In this document: in pieces, positions 17,759 through 27,255 of the stretch
Layout of the letters: the number at the start of each line of letters is the position of its first letter
Numbering within the stretch: the stretch's first letter is position 1
Translations under genes and position numbers: made by a program
NCBI RefSeq assembly: GCF_003480315.1
Contig: NZ_QUIV01000009.1
Coordinates: forward strand, 52,366-116,365
DNA from: Clostridium sp. AM33-3
Lineage (GTDB): Bacteria; Bacillota; Clostridia; Lachnospirales; Lachnospiraceae
Length of the DNA stretch: 64,000 bases
Direction of reading: 5' to 3'
Notes under the pieces: model-generated
Told to the model about the DNA's origin: nothing
What the model saw: only the letters and a program-made list of their open reading frames with translations
Database searches by the model: none

Positions 17759-18443
17759 GGTATGCCTCCTTCGTCTCGTTTAACTCCTGTCTCAGGCTCT
17801 CTGCGCGTTTCTGTGCACCTTCCGTCTGCGTCAGGGACAGATGTGCCAGCAGCTCCTCTCCCTGAGCCAGCTCCCGCTCCAGAAATTCTCTTAAGACCGG
17901 GTCCTGTTTCCGGATCAGATCTGAGCCGTAACGATATTCGTATTCCTGCTCATAGTGCATGGATCCCGGAGCAGCATGCAGGATCACATAATATTTCCCC
18001 TCATCCATCAGCATCTGCTCTTCCAAAATGGAAATCCCCAGTTTTTCCAGTCCGTGCCGGAACGCAGAAAGCTCCGACTGGGGTGAGAGCACATAATGCT
18101 TCACACTATCATACATATGCGCACCGTCCCGGAGAATGCGCAGCATCAGTTCACCGCCCATTCCCGCAATGATCACGGTATCTGCCTCACCGGCCTTCAG
18201 CTCCTGCAACCCATCGCTTAAGCGTGTCTCGATCCGGTCCTCCATATGATATTCCCGTACATGCTCTGCTGCCCTGGACAGGGGACCCTTTCGTACATCC
18301 ATAGCAACTACGTGCCTGACGGTTCCAGTCTCCATAAGACGGATCGGGACGAATCCATGATCCGTCCCCACGTCTGCCACATATCCTTCTGTTACTTCTG
18401 CTGCCTTTGCGGCAATCCGTTCCAGTCTGTCTGATAATCTCAT
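17736..18443 (-). CDS. trmK: tRNA (adenine(22)-N1)-methyltransferase
   Basis: SAM-dependent methylation of A22 in tRNA (TrmK/YqfN family); 235 aa, the usual length. The Rossmann SAM site VADVGTDHGFVP is at residues about 22-33, with NPPY-region equivalents at VIIAGMGGELM. The C-terminal 70 residues are helical and charged. It follows rpoD after 27 bases and overlaps nif3 by 23 bases. Confidence 0.93.
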   Translation of the reverse strand: MRLSDRLERIAAKAAEVTEGYVADVGTDHGFVPIRLMETGTVRHVVAMDVRKGPLSRAAEHVREYHMEDRIETRLSDGLQELKAGEADTVIIAGMGGELMLRILRDGAHMYDSVKHYVLSPQSELSAFRHGLEKLGISILEEQMLMDEGKYYVILHAAPGSMHYEQEYEYRYGSDLIRKQDPVLREFLERELAQGEELLAHLSLTQTEGAQKRAESLRQELNETKEAYHALQGTD

Positions 18444-18470
18444 CTTATCCTGTTCCTTTAATGTATTTGG

Positions 18471-19586
18471 TCAATCCAGATAATCCTTCAGTTTTTTGCT
18501 TCGACTCGGATGACGAAGCTTCCGCAGGGCTTTCGCTTCTATCTGACGGATGCGTTCTCTTGTCACATGGAACTGCTTTCCTACCTCTTCCAGAGTTCTC
18601 GGCTTTCCGTCATCCAGTCCAAAACGCAGGCGCAGTACCTGCTGTTCCCGCTCAGTCAGGGTATCAAGGGCTTCCATCAGCTGTTCATGGAGCAGGGTAA
18701 AGGTTGCCTCCTCCGCAGGAACTGCCACGTGCTCATCCTGAATAAAATCTCCGAGATGGCTGTCTTCCTCCTCACCAATTGGTGTCTCCAGCGACACCGG
18801 ATCCTGGGAGATCTTGCGGATCTCACGTACACGCTCTACCGGAATCTCCATTTTTGCGGCGATTTCCTCCGCAGTTGGCTCCCGCCCAAGTTCCTGTACC
18901 AGCTGTCTGGAAGTGCGAATGAGACGGTTGATCGTCTCCACCATATGCACCGGAATGCGGATGGTGCGGGCCTGGTCTGCAATTGCCCTGGTAATTGCCT
19001 GGCGGATCCACCATGTTGCATAAGTAGAGAATTTATAGCCTTTGCGGTAATCAAATTTTTCCACAGCTTTGATGAGTCCCAGATTTCCTTCCTGAATCAG
19101 ATCCAGGAACTGCATGCCGCGTCCCACATACTTTTTGGCAATGCTTACTACAAGACGGAGATTTGCCTCGGCAAGACGTTTTTTTGCCAGCTGGTCTCCC
19201 AGCTCCATGCGCTTTGCCAATTCAATTTCCTGATCTGTGGTCAGAAGCGGGATCTTGCCGATCTCCTTTAAATACATACGGACAGGATCCTCCACGCCAA
19301 TGCCTTCCGGCACAGAAAGATCCAGCTGATCGAGCTGTGATTCTTCCTCTTCTTCCGATTCTTCATCCAGAAACAGGTCCGGCTCCATGTCCTCCTCTTC
19401 TGTTCGGAGCACGTCTACATGATGGTTGTCCAGAAAATCGTATATCCGGTCCAGCTTGTCCGGATCCAGGATCTCGCCCTTAAAAAAATCCAGGATCTCC
19501 CGGTTTTCAAGCACATTCTTTTTCTTTTTCGCCTCCTCCAGAAGCAATGTCAGTTTCTCATCAAATGACTGTGTACGTTCCTCCAT
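18471..19586 (-). CDS. rpoD: RNA polymerase primary sigma factor SigA
   Basis: Housekeeping sigma-70 factor; 371 aa from ATG 19586, as I recall the same length as Bacillus SigA. Region 1.2-2 contains [11 protein letters not shown], then [20 protein letters not shown] and the -10 recognition segment [20 protein letters not shown]. Region 4.2 reads [20 protein letters not shown]. The N-terminal 90 residues form the short acidic region 1.1. An open frame extends upstream to 19652, into dnaG; I preferred 19586 because of length and an upstream AAGGG site. The many TTGACA-17-TATAAT promoters in the window fit this sigma factor. Confidence 0.95.
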   Translation of the reverse strand: MEERTQSFDEKLTLLLEEAKKKKNVLENREILDFFKGEILDPDKLDRIYDFLDNHHVDVLRTEEEDMEPDLFLDEESEEEEESQLDQLDLSVPEGIGVEDPVRMYLKEIGKIPLLTTDQEIELAKRMELGDQLAKKRLAEANLRLVVSIAKKYVGRGMQFLDLIQEGNLGLIKAVEKFDYRKGYKFSTYATWWIRQAITRAIADQARTIRIPVHMVETINRLIRTSRQLVQELGREPTAEEIAAKMEIPVERVREIRKISQDPVSLETPIGEEEDSHLGDFIQDEHVAVPAEEATFTLLHEQLMEALDTLTEREQQVLRLRFGLDDGKPRTLEEVGKQFHVTRERIRQIEAKALRKLRHPSRSKKLKDYLD

Positions 19587-19644
19587 ATCGATCCGCCCTT
19601 TCTCAATTGCAGACTGCCGGTAAGAATACCCCCCGGTAATTCCT

Positions 19645-21420
19645 TTAGTCAATGGATATCTGCAGCGTTTTCAGTGCTGCCTGCTGCTTTATGATCTCCT
19701 GGAGCGCCGCAATGTCTGCCGCACTCCGGCTGGCCTCATCCAGGCTGTTTTTCTTTACCTTCAGCACGGTCTCGGAAAATGCTTTTCGCTGTTCTTCATT
19801 ATTTAAAGAATCATCCAGGCTTGCGTTGAACAGCGCCGCAACCTGTTTATATTGTTCTTCATCGTTGATATACCGATTCAGGATCCCGGCAGGATTGATA
19901 TGTCCCTCCCGGTGCCCGTCAAATACCTGCTGTGCCACCTCATGGTACAGCGGTTCCTTAAAATCATCCGGTCCAACGATACCCTCAATCTTTTCAAATA
20001 ATTGCGGACGCTCGATCAGCCAGGTAAGAAGCAGACGCTGGGAGCGGCGGATACCGTCATCCTTCTCCTTCTTTTTTCTGCGTTCTTTCGGCTCGGATGC
20101 TTCCTCGTCCCGGTGTCTGACCGCAGCAGGACCAAACTGGTTTCCAAGGCGGTTCACCAGACGCCGCAGATCCTCATATGGGATAAACTGTGCCTGGGCC
20201 ACCGCCTGGATATAATTATCGCGCTCCAGCGCTTCCTGGAATTCCAGAAGCTTTCTGGCCGCAGCATTATAAAACTTTGTCTTCTGCTCCGGATCTTCCA
20301 GGTCATATTCCCGCTTTAAAACATCAATCTCAAACAGAAAGCTGTTCTGTGCATTCGCAATACGTTCCCGGAACGCATCGGCTCCCATATTCTTGATGAA
20401 TTCATCCGGATCCTTGTAAGGCTTTAAATTCAGCACCTTGGTGGAGATGCCAACCTCTTTTAAGATCGGGATAGCCCGAAGCGCCGCCTTCACGCCGGCC
20501 CCGTCACTGTCATAGGTCAGGATGACCGTATCTGTATAGCGTTTTAACAGCACCGCCTGCTGTGTGGTAAACGCTGTACCCAGGGATGCCACTGCATTGG
20601 TGAAGCCCGCCTGATGCATGGCTATCACATCCATATAGCCCTCGCAGGCCAGCATATATTTTTCCCGGCTGGTCCGGGCATAATTCAGTCCGTACAGATT
20701 GCGGCTCTTGTCAAAGATCAGTGTTTCCGGAGAATTCAGGTATTTCGGTGTTCCATCTCCCATAACGCGTCCGCCAAAGCCGATGACGCGATTATTCACG
20801 TCCATGATAGGGAACATAACGCGGTTCCAGAACTTGTCATGGCTGCCTCGCTCTTCCATGGTCACCAGGCCGCTGTCACGCAGTATTTCGTCTGTATAGC
20901 CCCTAGAGCGCAGATACTGATATAGGTCATTGCTGGTCTTATTGGCAAACCCCAGTCCAAACCGGCGAATGGTATCATCAGACAGCTCCCGTCCGCGAAA
21001 ATAGTCATAGCCAAGCTTACCATGCGGCTGGTGCAGCTGGTAATAAAAATAATTAGCAGCCAGCTTGTTGATCTCCAGAAGAGTCGAACGCCGGTCTGCT
21101 TTCGCCCTCTCTTCTTTGGAATACTCCACCTCCGGCAGATGAACGCCGGCCCGGTCTGCCAGCACCTTCAAAGCCTCCGGAAAGGTGTAATTCTCATATT
21201 CCATCACAAACGTAATGACATTGCCACCGGCCCCGCACCCGAAGCAGTAATACATCTGCTTCTGAGGTGAAACGGAAAACGATGGTGATTTCTCATTATG
21301 AAAGGGACAGAGTCCAAAATAATTTGCCCCTTTCTTCTGAAGTTTTACATATCCAGAGATCACATCTACAATGTCATTCCTTGTGCGCACTTCTTCTACG
21401 ACATCTTCCGGATAATACAT
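19645..21420 (-). CDS. dnaG: DNA primase
   Basis: Synthesises RNA primers at the replication fork; 591 aa. The zinc-binding CHC2 domain (about 38-66) shows [11 protein letters not shown] and CFGCGAGG. The Toprim catalytic core follows ([21 protein letters not shown]). A C-terminal helicase-binding region runs from about 450. AAGGAG precedes the ATG. It sits between dgt and rpoD, the classical macromolecular synthesis operon. Confidence 0.96.
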   Translation of the reverse strand: MYYPEDVVEEVRTRNDIVDVISGYVKLQKKGANYFGLCPFHNEKSPSFSVSPQKQMYYCFGCGAGGNVITFVMEYENYTFPEALKVLADRAGVHLPEVEYSKEERAKADRRSTLLEINKLAANYFYYQLHQPHGKLGYDYFRGRELSDDTIRRFGLGFANKTSNDLYQYLRSRGYTDEILRDSGLVTMEERGSHDKFWNRVMFPIMDVNNRVIGFGGRVMGDGTPKYLNSPETLIFDKSRNLYGLNYARTSREKYMLACEGYMDVIAMHQAGFTNAVASLGTAFTTQQAVLLKRYTDTVILTYDSDGAGVKAALRAIPILKEVGISTKVLNLKPYKDPDEFIKNMGADAFRERIANAQNSFLFEIDVLKREYDLEDPEQKTKFYNAAARKLLEFQEALERDNYIQAVAQAQFIPYEDLRRLVNRLGNQFGPAAVRHRDEEASEPKERRKKKEKDDGIRRSQRLLLTWLIERPQLFEKIEGIVGPDDFKEPLYHEVAQQVFDGHREGHINPAGILNRYINDEEQYKQVAALFNASLDDSLNNEEQRKAFSETVLKVKKNSLDEASRSAADIAALQEIIKQQAALKTLQISID

Positions 21421-21483
21421 GAAGCTCTCCTTTCCCTGTCTCTTTCATCAGATGAAGCTGTTTTGTATCTGATCGGATACGCT

Positions 21484-22494
21484 TTAATGCACCTTCCATG
21501 ACTTCGGAATAAACAGTTCCTCGAATTTGTCAATGGAATAGCTGTCGCTCATGCCTGCAATGTAGTCGCAGACCACCCGTTCCTTTGGCTCTTTCCGTTC
21601 CCGGATCATCAGCAGATATTCCTCCGGAAGCTCTTGCGTGTGTTTCAGATAATACTGATATAAAAACACCAGAAGCTGCTGGGCTCTGCCCTCTTCGGCT
21701 TTCGGCACTTTATTCTCGTAAACATTTTCAAACATCCAGCGCCGGAGGCCCTGCATTGCTTCCTCAATATGAGAAGACATGAGGATCTCAGGACGGTCCA
21801 TGCTCTGCAGGATGATATCATGGATCAGCAGATTCAATCGTTCCCTCACGCTGTGCCCCAGCACATCCGTGTACTTTTCCGGAAGCTGATCTTCGGTAAA
21901 AATCTTTGCCCGGATAGCATCATCGATATCATGGTTAATATAGGCAATCTTGTCCGAAAGGCGCACGACACATCCCTCCAGTGTAGAAGGATGACCGCTG
22001 GTTCTGTGGTTCATGATGCCATCGCGGACTTCCCAGGTAAGATTTAAGCCCTTCCCATCTTTTTCGAGTACTTCCACCACCCGCACACTCTGCAGATAAT
22101 GCGCAAAGCCATAGGGACACAATTCATCCAGGATCCGTTCGCCGGAGTGTCCAAAGGGCGTATGGCCCAAATCATGTCCCAGGGCAATGGCCTCAGTAAG
22201 ATCCTCGTTCAGGCGCAGGGCGCGGGAAATGGTACGGGAAATCTGTGCCACTTCCAGCGTATGGGTCAAACGGGTACGGTAATGATCACCCTCCGGAGCC
22301 AGAAATACCTGGGTCTTATGTTTGAGTCTTCGGAAGGATTTGCAGTGGAGAATCCGGTCACGGTCGCGCTGATATGCAGTGCGGATGTCGCAGGGCTGTT
22401 CCTCACGGTCACGCCCCCTCGTGTTTTTGCTCAAGGATGCATAGCAGCTCAGATAATCTGCCTCCCAGGCTTCCCTCATCTCTCTTATGTTCAT
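21484..22494 (-). CDS. dgt: Deoxyguanosinetriphosphate triphosphohydrolase-like HD protein
   Basis: 336-aa HD-domain dNTP triphosphohydrolase of the short type. The metal-binding H...HD...D set is present: RLTHTLEVAQISR, ALGHDLGHTPFGHSGE, and a downstream SDKIAYINHDIDDA. It releases triphosphate from dNTPs and is thought to tune dNTP pools; the exact substrate is not predictable. It is the first gene of the dnaG-rpoD operon, with its own promoter upstream. Confidence 0.92.
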   Translation of the reverse strand: MNIREMREAWEADYLSCYASLSKNTRGRDREEQPCDIRTAYQRDRDRILHCKSFRRLKHKTQVFLAPEGDHYRTRLTHTLEVAQISRTISRALRLNEDLTEAIALGHDLGHTPFGHSGERILDELCPYGFAHYLQSVRVVEVLEKDGKGLNLTWEVRDGIMNHRTSGHPSTLEGCVVRLSDKIAYINHDIDDAIRAKIFTEDQLPEKYTDVLGHSVRERLNLLIHDIILQSMDRPEILMSSHIEEAMQGLRRWMFENVYENKVPKAEEGRAQQLLVFLYQYYLKHTQELPEEYLLMIRERKEPKERVVCDYIAGMSDSYSIDKFEELFIPKSWKVH

Positions 22495-22537
22495 CAGACA
22501 CCGCCCCTTTCCGGACTTTGCTCATTGCTTCGCATAA

Positions 22538-22567
22538 ATTATAATAAGTATAGCATAATTTTTGAAA
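22538..22567 (-). promoter_or_regulatory. Probable promoter of the dgt-dnaG-rpoD operon
   Basis: Minus-strand TTTCAA (22562-22567), 18 bases, TATAAT (22538-22543), about 45 bases before the dgt ATG. Confidence 0.5.
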
Positions 22568-22598
22568 TTTTCATACTATTTTCCGGTTTTGGGTATAC

Positions 22599-22630
22599 AA
22601 AAAAAGCGAAGAACTTTTCGTTCTCCGCTT
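22599..22630 (-). terminator. Terminator of the first tRNA-Leu(CAG) unit
   Basis: 11-bp stem (AAGCGGAGAAC / GTTCTTCGCTT, one G-T pair), loop GAAAA, then seven T on the minus strand. Confidence 0.8.
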
Positions 22631-22637
22631 TCGCTGA

Positions 22638-22721
22638 TGCAGAAGATGGGAGTCGAACCCACAAGGTATTGCTACCACACGGACCTGAACCGTGCGCGTC
22701 TGCCAATTCCGCCACTTCTGC
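22638..22721 (-). tRNA. tRNA-Leu (anticodon CAG), copy A
   Basis: 84-nt class II tRNA with a long variable arm. The acceptor stem is GCAGAAG/CTTCTGC with A73. The anticodon stem CACGG/CCGTG closes loop TTCAGGT, giving anticodon CAG. The T-loop GGTTCGACTCC is present and CCA is not encoded. It has its own promoter and terminator. Confidence 0.97.
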
Positions 22722-22762
22722 GAACCGTCCGCTCAGCGATCGCTCACCGAACCAACACGTTT

Positions 22763-22791
22763 ATTATATCCAACATCATATAATTTGTCAA
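22763..22791 (-). promoter_or_regulatory. Sigma-A promoter of tRNA-Leu(CAG) copy A
   Basis: Perfect TTGACA (22786-22791), 17 bases, TATAAT (22763-22768) on the minus strand, 41 bases before the mature 5' end. Confidence 0.8.
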
Positions 22792-22885
22792 CTGCTTTTT
22801 TGATTTTTTTAAAAATATATGTTTCCGTGAAAACATGTGAAAAAATGTCAATTCAGAAACTTTTGCCGTGTAACTTCCTATAAAA

Positions 22886-22916
22886 CAAAAAAACGAAGAA
22901 CCTTTGCTCTCCGTTT
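22886..22916 (-). terminator. Terminator of the three-tRNA unit
   Basis: Stem AAACGGAGAGC / GTTCTTCGTTT with G-T pairs, followed by seven T. It is a diverged copy of the terminator at 22599-22630. Confidence 0.75.
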
Positions 22917-22923
22917 TCACTGA

Positions 22924-23007
22924 TGCAGAAGATGGGAGTCGAACCCACAAGGTATTGCTACCACACGGACCTGAACCGTGCGCGTCTGCCAATTCCGCCA
23001 CTTCTGC
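22924..23007 (-). tRNA. tRNA-Leu (anticodon CAG), copy B
   Basis: 84 nt, identical to copy A across the tRNA body and followed by a related terminator, so the two are a duplicated unit. It is the last gene of a Leu(AAG)-Asn-Leu(CAG) transcript. Confidence 0.97.
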
Positions 23008-23011
23008 AAAG

Positions 23012-23084
23012 CTCCCCGAGTAGGACTTGAACCTACGACAGCGCGGTTAACAGCCGCGTGCTCTACCGACTGAGCTATCGAGGA
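23012..23084 (-). tRNA. tRNA-Asn (anticodon GTT)
   Basis: 73-nt cloverleaf. Acceptor TCCTCGA/TCGGGGA with discriminator G, anticodon stem CGCGG/CCGCG around loop CTGTTAA, T-loop GGTTCAAGTCC. Only 4 bases separate it from tRNA-Leu copy B. Confidence 0.97.
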
Positions 23085-23111
23085 ATGTTCCCGTATCTTT
23101 TTGGAAGATAC

Positions 23112-23195
23112 TGCGGGAGATGGGACTTGAACCCACACGACATAACTGCCACTAGATCCTTAGTCTAGCCTGTCTGCCAATTCCAGCACTCCCGC
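23112..23195 (-). tRNA. tRNA-Leu (anticodon AAG)
   Basis: 84-nt class II tRNA, acceptor GCGGGAG/CTCCCGC with A73. The anticodon stem CTAGA/TCTAG closes loop CTAAGGA, giving anticodon AAG. An A at position 34 would need deamination to inosine by TadA to read CUC. Most bacteria use GAG here. Confidence 0.93.
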
Positions 23196-23206
23196 GAACG
23201 TTTAAT

Positions 23207-23235
23207 AATATATCATAGTTTCCTGGTTCTGGCAA
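23207..23235 (-). promoter_or_regulatory. Promoter of the Leu-Asn-Leu tRNA unit
   Basis: Minus-strand TTGCCA (23230-23235), 17 bases, TATATT (23207-23212), 11 bases before the first tRNA. Confidence 0.65.
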
Positions 23236-23363
23236 GTACTTTTTCTTTATTTTTCAAGTTTTTTTCTTCTTGTATTTTCTTCTTCCAATTTTCCCGTCTT
23301 GACACATTTTTTGCCCGTTTTGTCAAATTTTCAATCCGCATTCTATAGAATTTCTGCCATTTT

Positions 23364-23373
23364 TTGATATAAT
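23364..23373 (+). promoter_or_regulatory. Extended -10 promoter of the diguanylate cyclase gene
   Basis: TGATATAAT (TG, one base, TATAAT at 23368-23373) 39 bases before the ATG. No good -35 box at the expected distance. Confidence 0.5.
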
Positions 23374-23412
23374 ATGAACCATAATAAGCAAAATCCGAGG
23401 GGGGGTATGCCT

Positions 23413-24885
23413 ATGAAGAAAAAAACAGAGACACCCTTGCAGGGTTACCTATCCAGCATTGTAGCTTTTATCATTGCTACGACAGTGGGCATGATGGTAT
23501 TTTCCATCGCATCCTATCATGCCGCAGATCAGCTGGCCCAGAAAAAGCTTACCTCGAATATTTCCAGGCAGAGCATCCATTTTGAAGAGATTCTGAATGT
23601 CAACTACCAGTTTCTGGACGGTGTTGCCGCACAGATCGGAGCAGATGGCGAACTCATCTCTGAAAAAAACAAAAATATGCTTTCCGCCATCCAATCCACC
23701 ACGTCTATCGACCATGTAGCCCTCATTGAGCCGGACGGCACCTCCCACTATGAAAACGGTGATATAAAGAATGTCTCCCACCGCAGCTATTTCCAGGAGG
23801 GCATAACCGGAAAGCGGACACTGAGCGATCCCGTTCAAAGCAGCATTGACCATGAAACCCGTGTCATTCTCAGCGTGCCCGTCCTCCATGACAATGCAGT
23901 CATCGGTCTTCTCAGTGCGTCCTACAATGTAACTGAGCTAAACCATCTGATCTTCGATGATCTGTTTGGGGGTGAAGGCTTTTGTATCATTATTAATGAA
24001 GACGGAGACATCATCACACTGGACGGCAATTCTACACACCAGATCATCAGCTATGGTGACAACTTTTTCGACTTTTACAGTCAGTGGACTGTCTGCGGAA
24101 AAGATTCTCTGCAGACAATCCGCGATGCATTTCAGGCAAAGACGCATGGCCTGCTCAAACTGTCTCAGCCGGGAATTCAAAAATCCAGCCGCTATGTTGC
24201 CTATGCTCCGATTCTTTTAAATAACTGGATGATATGCTATGTGATTCCGGTGTCCGTTGCAAACGCAAATTATAATTTCATTCACAATTACGAGCTGATC
24301 CTGAATGTTTATTTCATACTCCTGATCATTCTTCTGATCGGACGCATTGTATTCGTCCACACCAGAGACTACAACGAGCTGGTACATACCGCGCAGATCG
24401 ATGGTCTGACTGCTGTATATAACAAGGAACATACGCAGCCCGCCATTGATGAATTTCTGCGAACGAGCCGTCCGGATGCGCTTCATGCATTTCTCATCCT
24501 GGACATCGACAAGTTCAAGAGCGTCAATGATACCTACGGACACGCTGTCGGGGACAAAGTCCTGCAGCGCGTGGGCGAATTCTTAAAAAATCAGTTTCGG
24601 GACGATGATATCATCGGGCGCGTGGGCGGAGATGAATTCGTGATACTCATGAAGCAGGTTTCCTCCCGGGATGCTGCCCTTTCCCGTGTCCGGAGCATGC
24701 TGGAGCACATCCGCTCCGTAAAGCATGCGGAAATGAACGGACAGGCCATCACCTTCAGTGTTGGCGTCGCCTTCAGCCCAGAGCAGGGGAACCGTTTTGA
24801 TGACCTGTACCGCAATGCAGATAAGGCACTGTATCAGACAAAGCGCGGAGGACGCAATAACTTCTCCGTCTATGAAAAGGCTTAA
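23413..24885 (+). CDS. Membrane-bound diguanylate cyclase with extracellular sensor
   Basis: Makes cyclic di-GMP from two GTP; 490 aa. A transmembrane helix (about 10-35) is followed by an extracellular Cache-like sensor (about 40-270, with VSHRSYFQEG and a repeated alpha/beta pattern), a second membrane helix (about 285-305) and a GGDEF domain (about 325-488). The active site RVGGDEFVIL is intact. An RDDD inhibitory I-site sits five residues before it, so product inhibition is likely. ATG 23413 was chosen because the strong GAGGGGGG site is 7 bases upstream. Its stop overlaps the stop of the converging antiporter gene by four bases. It is a potential source of ligand for the riboswitch at 62.8 kb. 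Confidence 0.92.
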   Translation: MKKKTETPLQGYLSSIVAFIIATTVGMMVFSIASYHAADQLAQKKLTSNISRQSIHFEEILNVNYQFLDGVAAQIGADGELISEKNKNMLSAIQSTTSIDHVALIEPDGTSHYENGDIKNVSHRSYFQEGITGKRTLSDPVQSSIDHETRVILSVPVLHDNAVIGLLSASYNVTELNHLIFDDLFGGEGFCIIINEDGDIITLDGNSTHQIISYGDNFFDFYSQWTVCGKDSLQTIRDAFQAKTHGLLKLSQPGIQKSSRYVAYAPILLNNWMICYVIPVSVANANYNFIHNYELILNVYFILLIILLIGRIVFVHTRDYNELVHTAQIDGLTAVYNKEHTQPAIDEFLRTSRPDALHAFLILDIDKFKSVNDTYGHAVGDKVLQRVGEFLKNQFRDDDIIGRVGGDEFVILMKQVSSRDAALSRVRSMLEHIRSVKHAEMNGQAITFSVGVAFSPEQGNRFDDLYRNADKALYQTKRGGRNNFSVYEKA

Positions 24886-26471
24886 TATTTGGCTATGATC
24901 AGAATATCGCCTTCCTGAATCCTGGTATTTCCGGTCGGGATGAGGGTTTCTTCCCCTCTCCTGACAGATACTACCAGAGTCCCTTTCGAGAGAGGGACTT
25001 CCTTCAGGGTTTTTCCGGTCCACTTGTCTCCCCTGACCGTAGTTCTCTCCCGCAGGATCAGATTTTCTCCTTCGGTGAACTCCGGGGCAGCAAGGATCAG
25101 AAGATCGCCGGCCAGAAGCAGCGTATCTCCATTGGGGATACGCTTTTCTTCTCCCCGGAGGATCATTACGATCAGCATTTCCGGTGGGAGACTGATGTCT
25201 CTTACCCTTTTGCCGCAAAACAGATGCCCTTCCTGAATATGTGTCTTTACAAAATGGATGCTGCTTTCCTCCTCATAATCATTGAAGGTACGGCGCACAT
25301 CCATATTCCGGTCGATCATCCGAAGCTTTTCGGATACCAGCGGCAGAAAAGTCCCCTGCACTGCAATGGAAAGAAGCACCACACAGAACACCAGATTGTA
25401 AAGATTATAGTGCATCGGCACTTTGCTCAAAACAGCCATGATCGCAAATACGATTGAGGCAGCACCGCGCAATCCCGCCCAGGATACTACGCCAATCTGG
25501 CGGATATGAGACCGGAACGGCAGAAGAATGGCTGCGGCCGCCGCCGGACGGGCGATCACCGTCATAAACAGCATGATCAGGGCTGCCGGAAGCAGGACCG
25601 CCGGAAGCTCACTGGGTGTCGCCAGAAGCCCCAGCAGGAAGAAGATCATCATCTGCGCAATGCCCGTGACCGTATCAAACACATGCATCAGATTCCGTTT
25701 TTCCGGAATCCGGGAATTTCCCATAATAATACCGCACAGATACACTGCCAGATAACCGTTTCCGCCAATTACCTGAGGCAGCGCGTAGCTCACCAGCATA
25801 GCTGCCACTGCAAAGATCGTATTACCTTCCTCGATCTGAAACGAGAACCGCTCCATTGCCAAGACAGCCAGACGCCCGGCTGCTGCACCGCACGCAAGAC
25901 CAAATCCGATCTGCTGCGCCAGCATCAGCGGCAGGGAAACTGCTTTTCCGCTCATCATGGCGATGAATACCACCGTCAGCATATAAGATACCGGATCATT
26001 CGAACCGGATTCCAATTCCAGAAGCGATGCAGTATGATATTTCAGATCCAGCTTTTTCGTACGCAGGATATTAAACACAGACGCTGCGTCCGTAGATGCG
26101 ATCACCGAGCCAACCAGAAAGCTCTCCAGCCACGGCAGACGCAGCACCAGATGTACGAACACGCCTACAAAGCCGGTGGTCAGCGCCACGCCCAGTGTGG
26201 ATAACAGCAGCGCCTTTGCCGCTACACTCTTTGCTTCTTTCACATTTGTTCCAAAACCGCCATAAAAGATGATAAAGATCAGGCTGACAGAACAGATCGT
26301 CTCCGTTACTCCATAATCATCAAACACAATCCGAAAGATCCCATCTTCCCCAAACAGCATGCCAAGCCCGATAAAGATCAAAAGGGATGGCACAGCCAGC
26401 CTGGAGGTTAGGCGTCCCATCAGGACACAGATCATGATCACAACGCCAACAAGCAGGATAATCTGATTCAA
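24882..26471 (-). CDS. CPA1-type K+/H+ antiporter with TrkA-C domain
   Basis: 529-aa membrane protein of the NhaP2/CvrA group. About 12 hydrophobic segments span residues 1-385. The transport core includes GSVIASTDAASVFNILR (ion-binding Asp) and ESGSNDPVSYMLT, and WAGLRGAASIVFA in a later helix. The C-terminal 120 residues hold an RCK_C/TrkA-C pair (SLPPEMLIVMILRGEE and LSKGTLVVSVRRGEE), each a nucleotide- or c-di-nucleotide-binding regulatory fold. Cation choice (K+ or Na+) is inferred from the family. The 3' end overlaps the diguanylate cyclase stop. Confidence 0.88.
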   Translation of the reverse strand: MNQIILLVGVVIMICVLMGRLTSRLAVPSLLIFIGLGMLFGEDGIFRIVFDDYGVTETICSVSLIFIIFYGGFGTNVKEAKSVAAKALLLSTLGVALTTGFVGVFVHLVLRLPWLESFLVGSVIASTDAASVFNILRTKKLDLKYHTASLLELESGSNDPVSYMLTVVFIAMMSGKAVSLPLMLAQQIGFGLACGAAAGRLAVLAMERFSFQIEEGNTIFAVAAMLVSYALPQVIGGNGYLAVYLCGIIMGNSRIPEKRNLMHVFDTVTGIAQMMIFFLLGLLATPSELPAVLLPAALIMLFMTVIARPAAAAAILLPFRSHIRQIGVVSWAGLRGAASIVFAIMAVLSKVPMHYNLYNLVFCVVLLSIAVQGTFLPLVSEKLRMIDRNMDVRRTFNDYEEESSIHFVKTHIQEGHLFCGKRVRDISLPPEMLIVMILRGEEKRIPNGDTLLLAGDLLILAAPEFTEGENLILRERTTVRGDKWTGKTLKEVPLSKGTLVVSVRRGEETLIPTGNTRIQEGDILIIAKY

Positions 26472-26542
26472 AGATCCACTCCTTTCGTTTCACAAATCCG
26501 GCACGCCCGGTTCCGATTTCGTACTCCTGTTACTCCTTAGAA

Positions 26543-26583
26543 CAACAAAACCCGTCCGGTTTTCTCTCAAAAACCAGACGGGT
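26543..26583 (-). terminator. Intrinsic terminator of infC-rpmI-rplT
   Basis: 14-bp stem (ACCCGTCTGGTTTT / AAAACCGGACGGGT), loop TGAGAG, followed by a T-rich tract on the minus strand, about 50 bases after rplT. Confidence 0.85.
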
Positions 26584-26635
26584 CCACGGCAGAATCAGCT
26601 CTGCCACTATGTTAAATTTTCGTTCAGATTCTGAA

Positions 26636-26992
26636 TTAAGCTAATTTAGCTTTTGCCAGCTCAGCCAGTTTAGCGAAGCCCTCAGCATCGTTGATAGCCA
26701 TGTCAGACAGGACCTTACGGTTCATCTCAACACCAGCCAGCTTTAAGCCATACATGAACTTGCTGTAGGACAGACCATTGATACGTGCTGCTGCGTTGAT
26801 ACGAGCGATCCACAGCTGACGGAACTGTCTCTTTCTCTGCTTGCGGCCTGCGTAGGAGCTGGTCAGAGCTCTCATTACAGACTGCTTTGCTACTCTATAC
26901 TGTTTGGAACGTGCTCCTCTGTAGCCTTTAGCCATCTTCAGCACTCTATTGTGTTTCTTCTTTGCGTTCATACCGCCTTTAATTCTTGCCAT
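26636..26992 (-). CDS. rplT: 50S ribosomal protein L20
   Basis: 118 aa, very basic, the family's normal length. Begins [15 protein letters not shown] and contains [15 protein letters not shown] and [14 protein letters not shown] segments. L20 organises 23S rRNA in early assembly and in Bacillota represses its own operon by binding the infC leader. It lies 33 bases after rpmI. Confidence 0.98.
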   Translation of the reverse strand: MARIKGGMNAKKKHNRVLKMAKGYRGARSKQYRVAKQSVMRALTSSYAGRKQRKRQFRQLWIARINAAARINGLSYSKFMYGLKLAGVEMNRKVLSDMAINDAEGFAKLAELAKAKLA

Positions 26993-27025
26993 CGGTTTTT
27001 CCTCCTTCTTAAACTAATCAGTCTA

Positions 27026-27223
27026 TTACAGATATGGTAAAATCTTCTTCATTACCTTTGCGTTGGTAGCATCGGTAACGATATCTTTTCTAAGATTTCT
27101 TTTTCTCTTGGTAGACTTCTTAGTTAAGATGTGAGATTTGTATGCTTTATTTCTTACCAGCTTACCGGTACCGGTCTTTTTGAAACGTTTTGCAGCTGCT
27201 CTGCTTGTTTTTAATTTAGGCAT
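27026..27223 (-). CDS. rpmI: 50S ribosomal protein L35
   Basis: 65 aa, lysine/arginine-rich, full length. Begins [20 protein letters not shown], the family signature. Middle gene of infC-rpmI-rplT, 32 bases after infC. Confidence 0.98.
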   Translation of the reverse strand: MPKLKTSRAAAKRFKKTGTGKLVRNKAYKSHILTKKSTKRKRNLRKDIVTDATNAKVMKKILPYL

Positions 27224-27255
27224 TATAACTTCCTCCTTAATCTTTCTCTTTGCTT

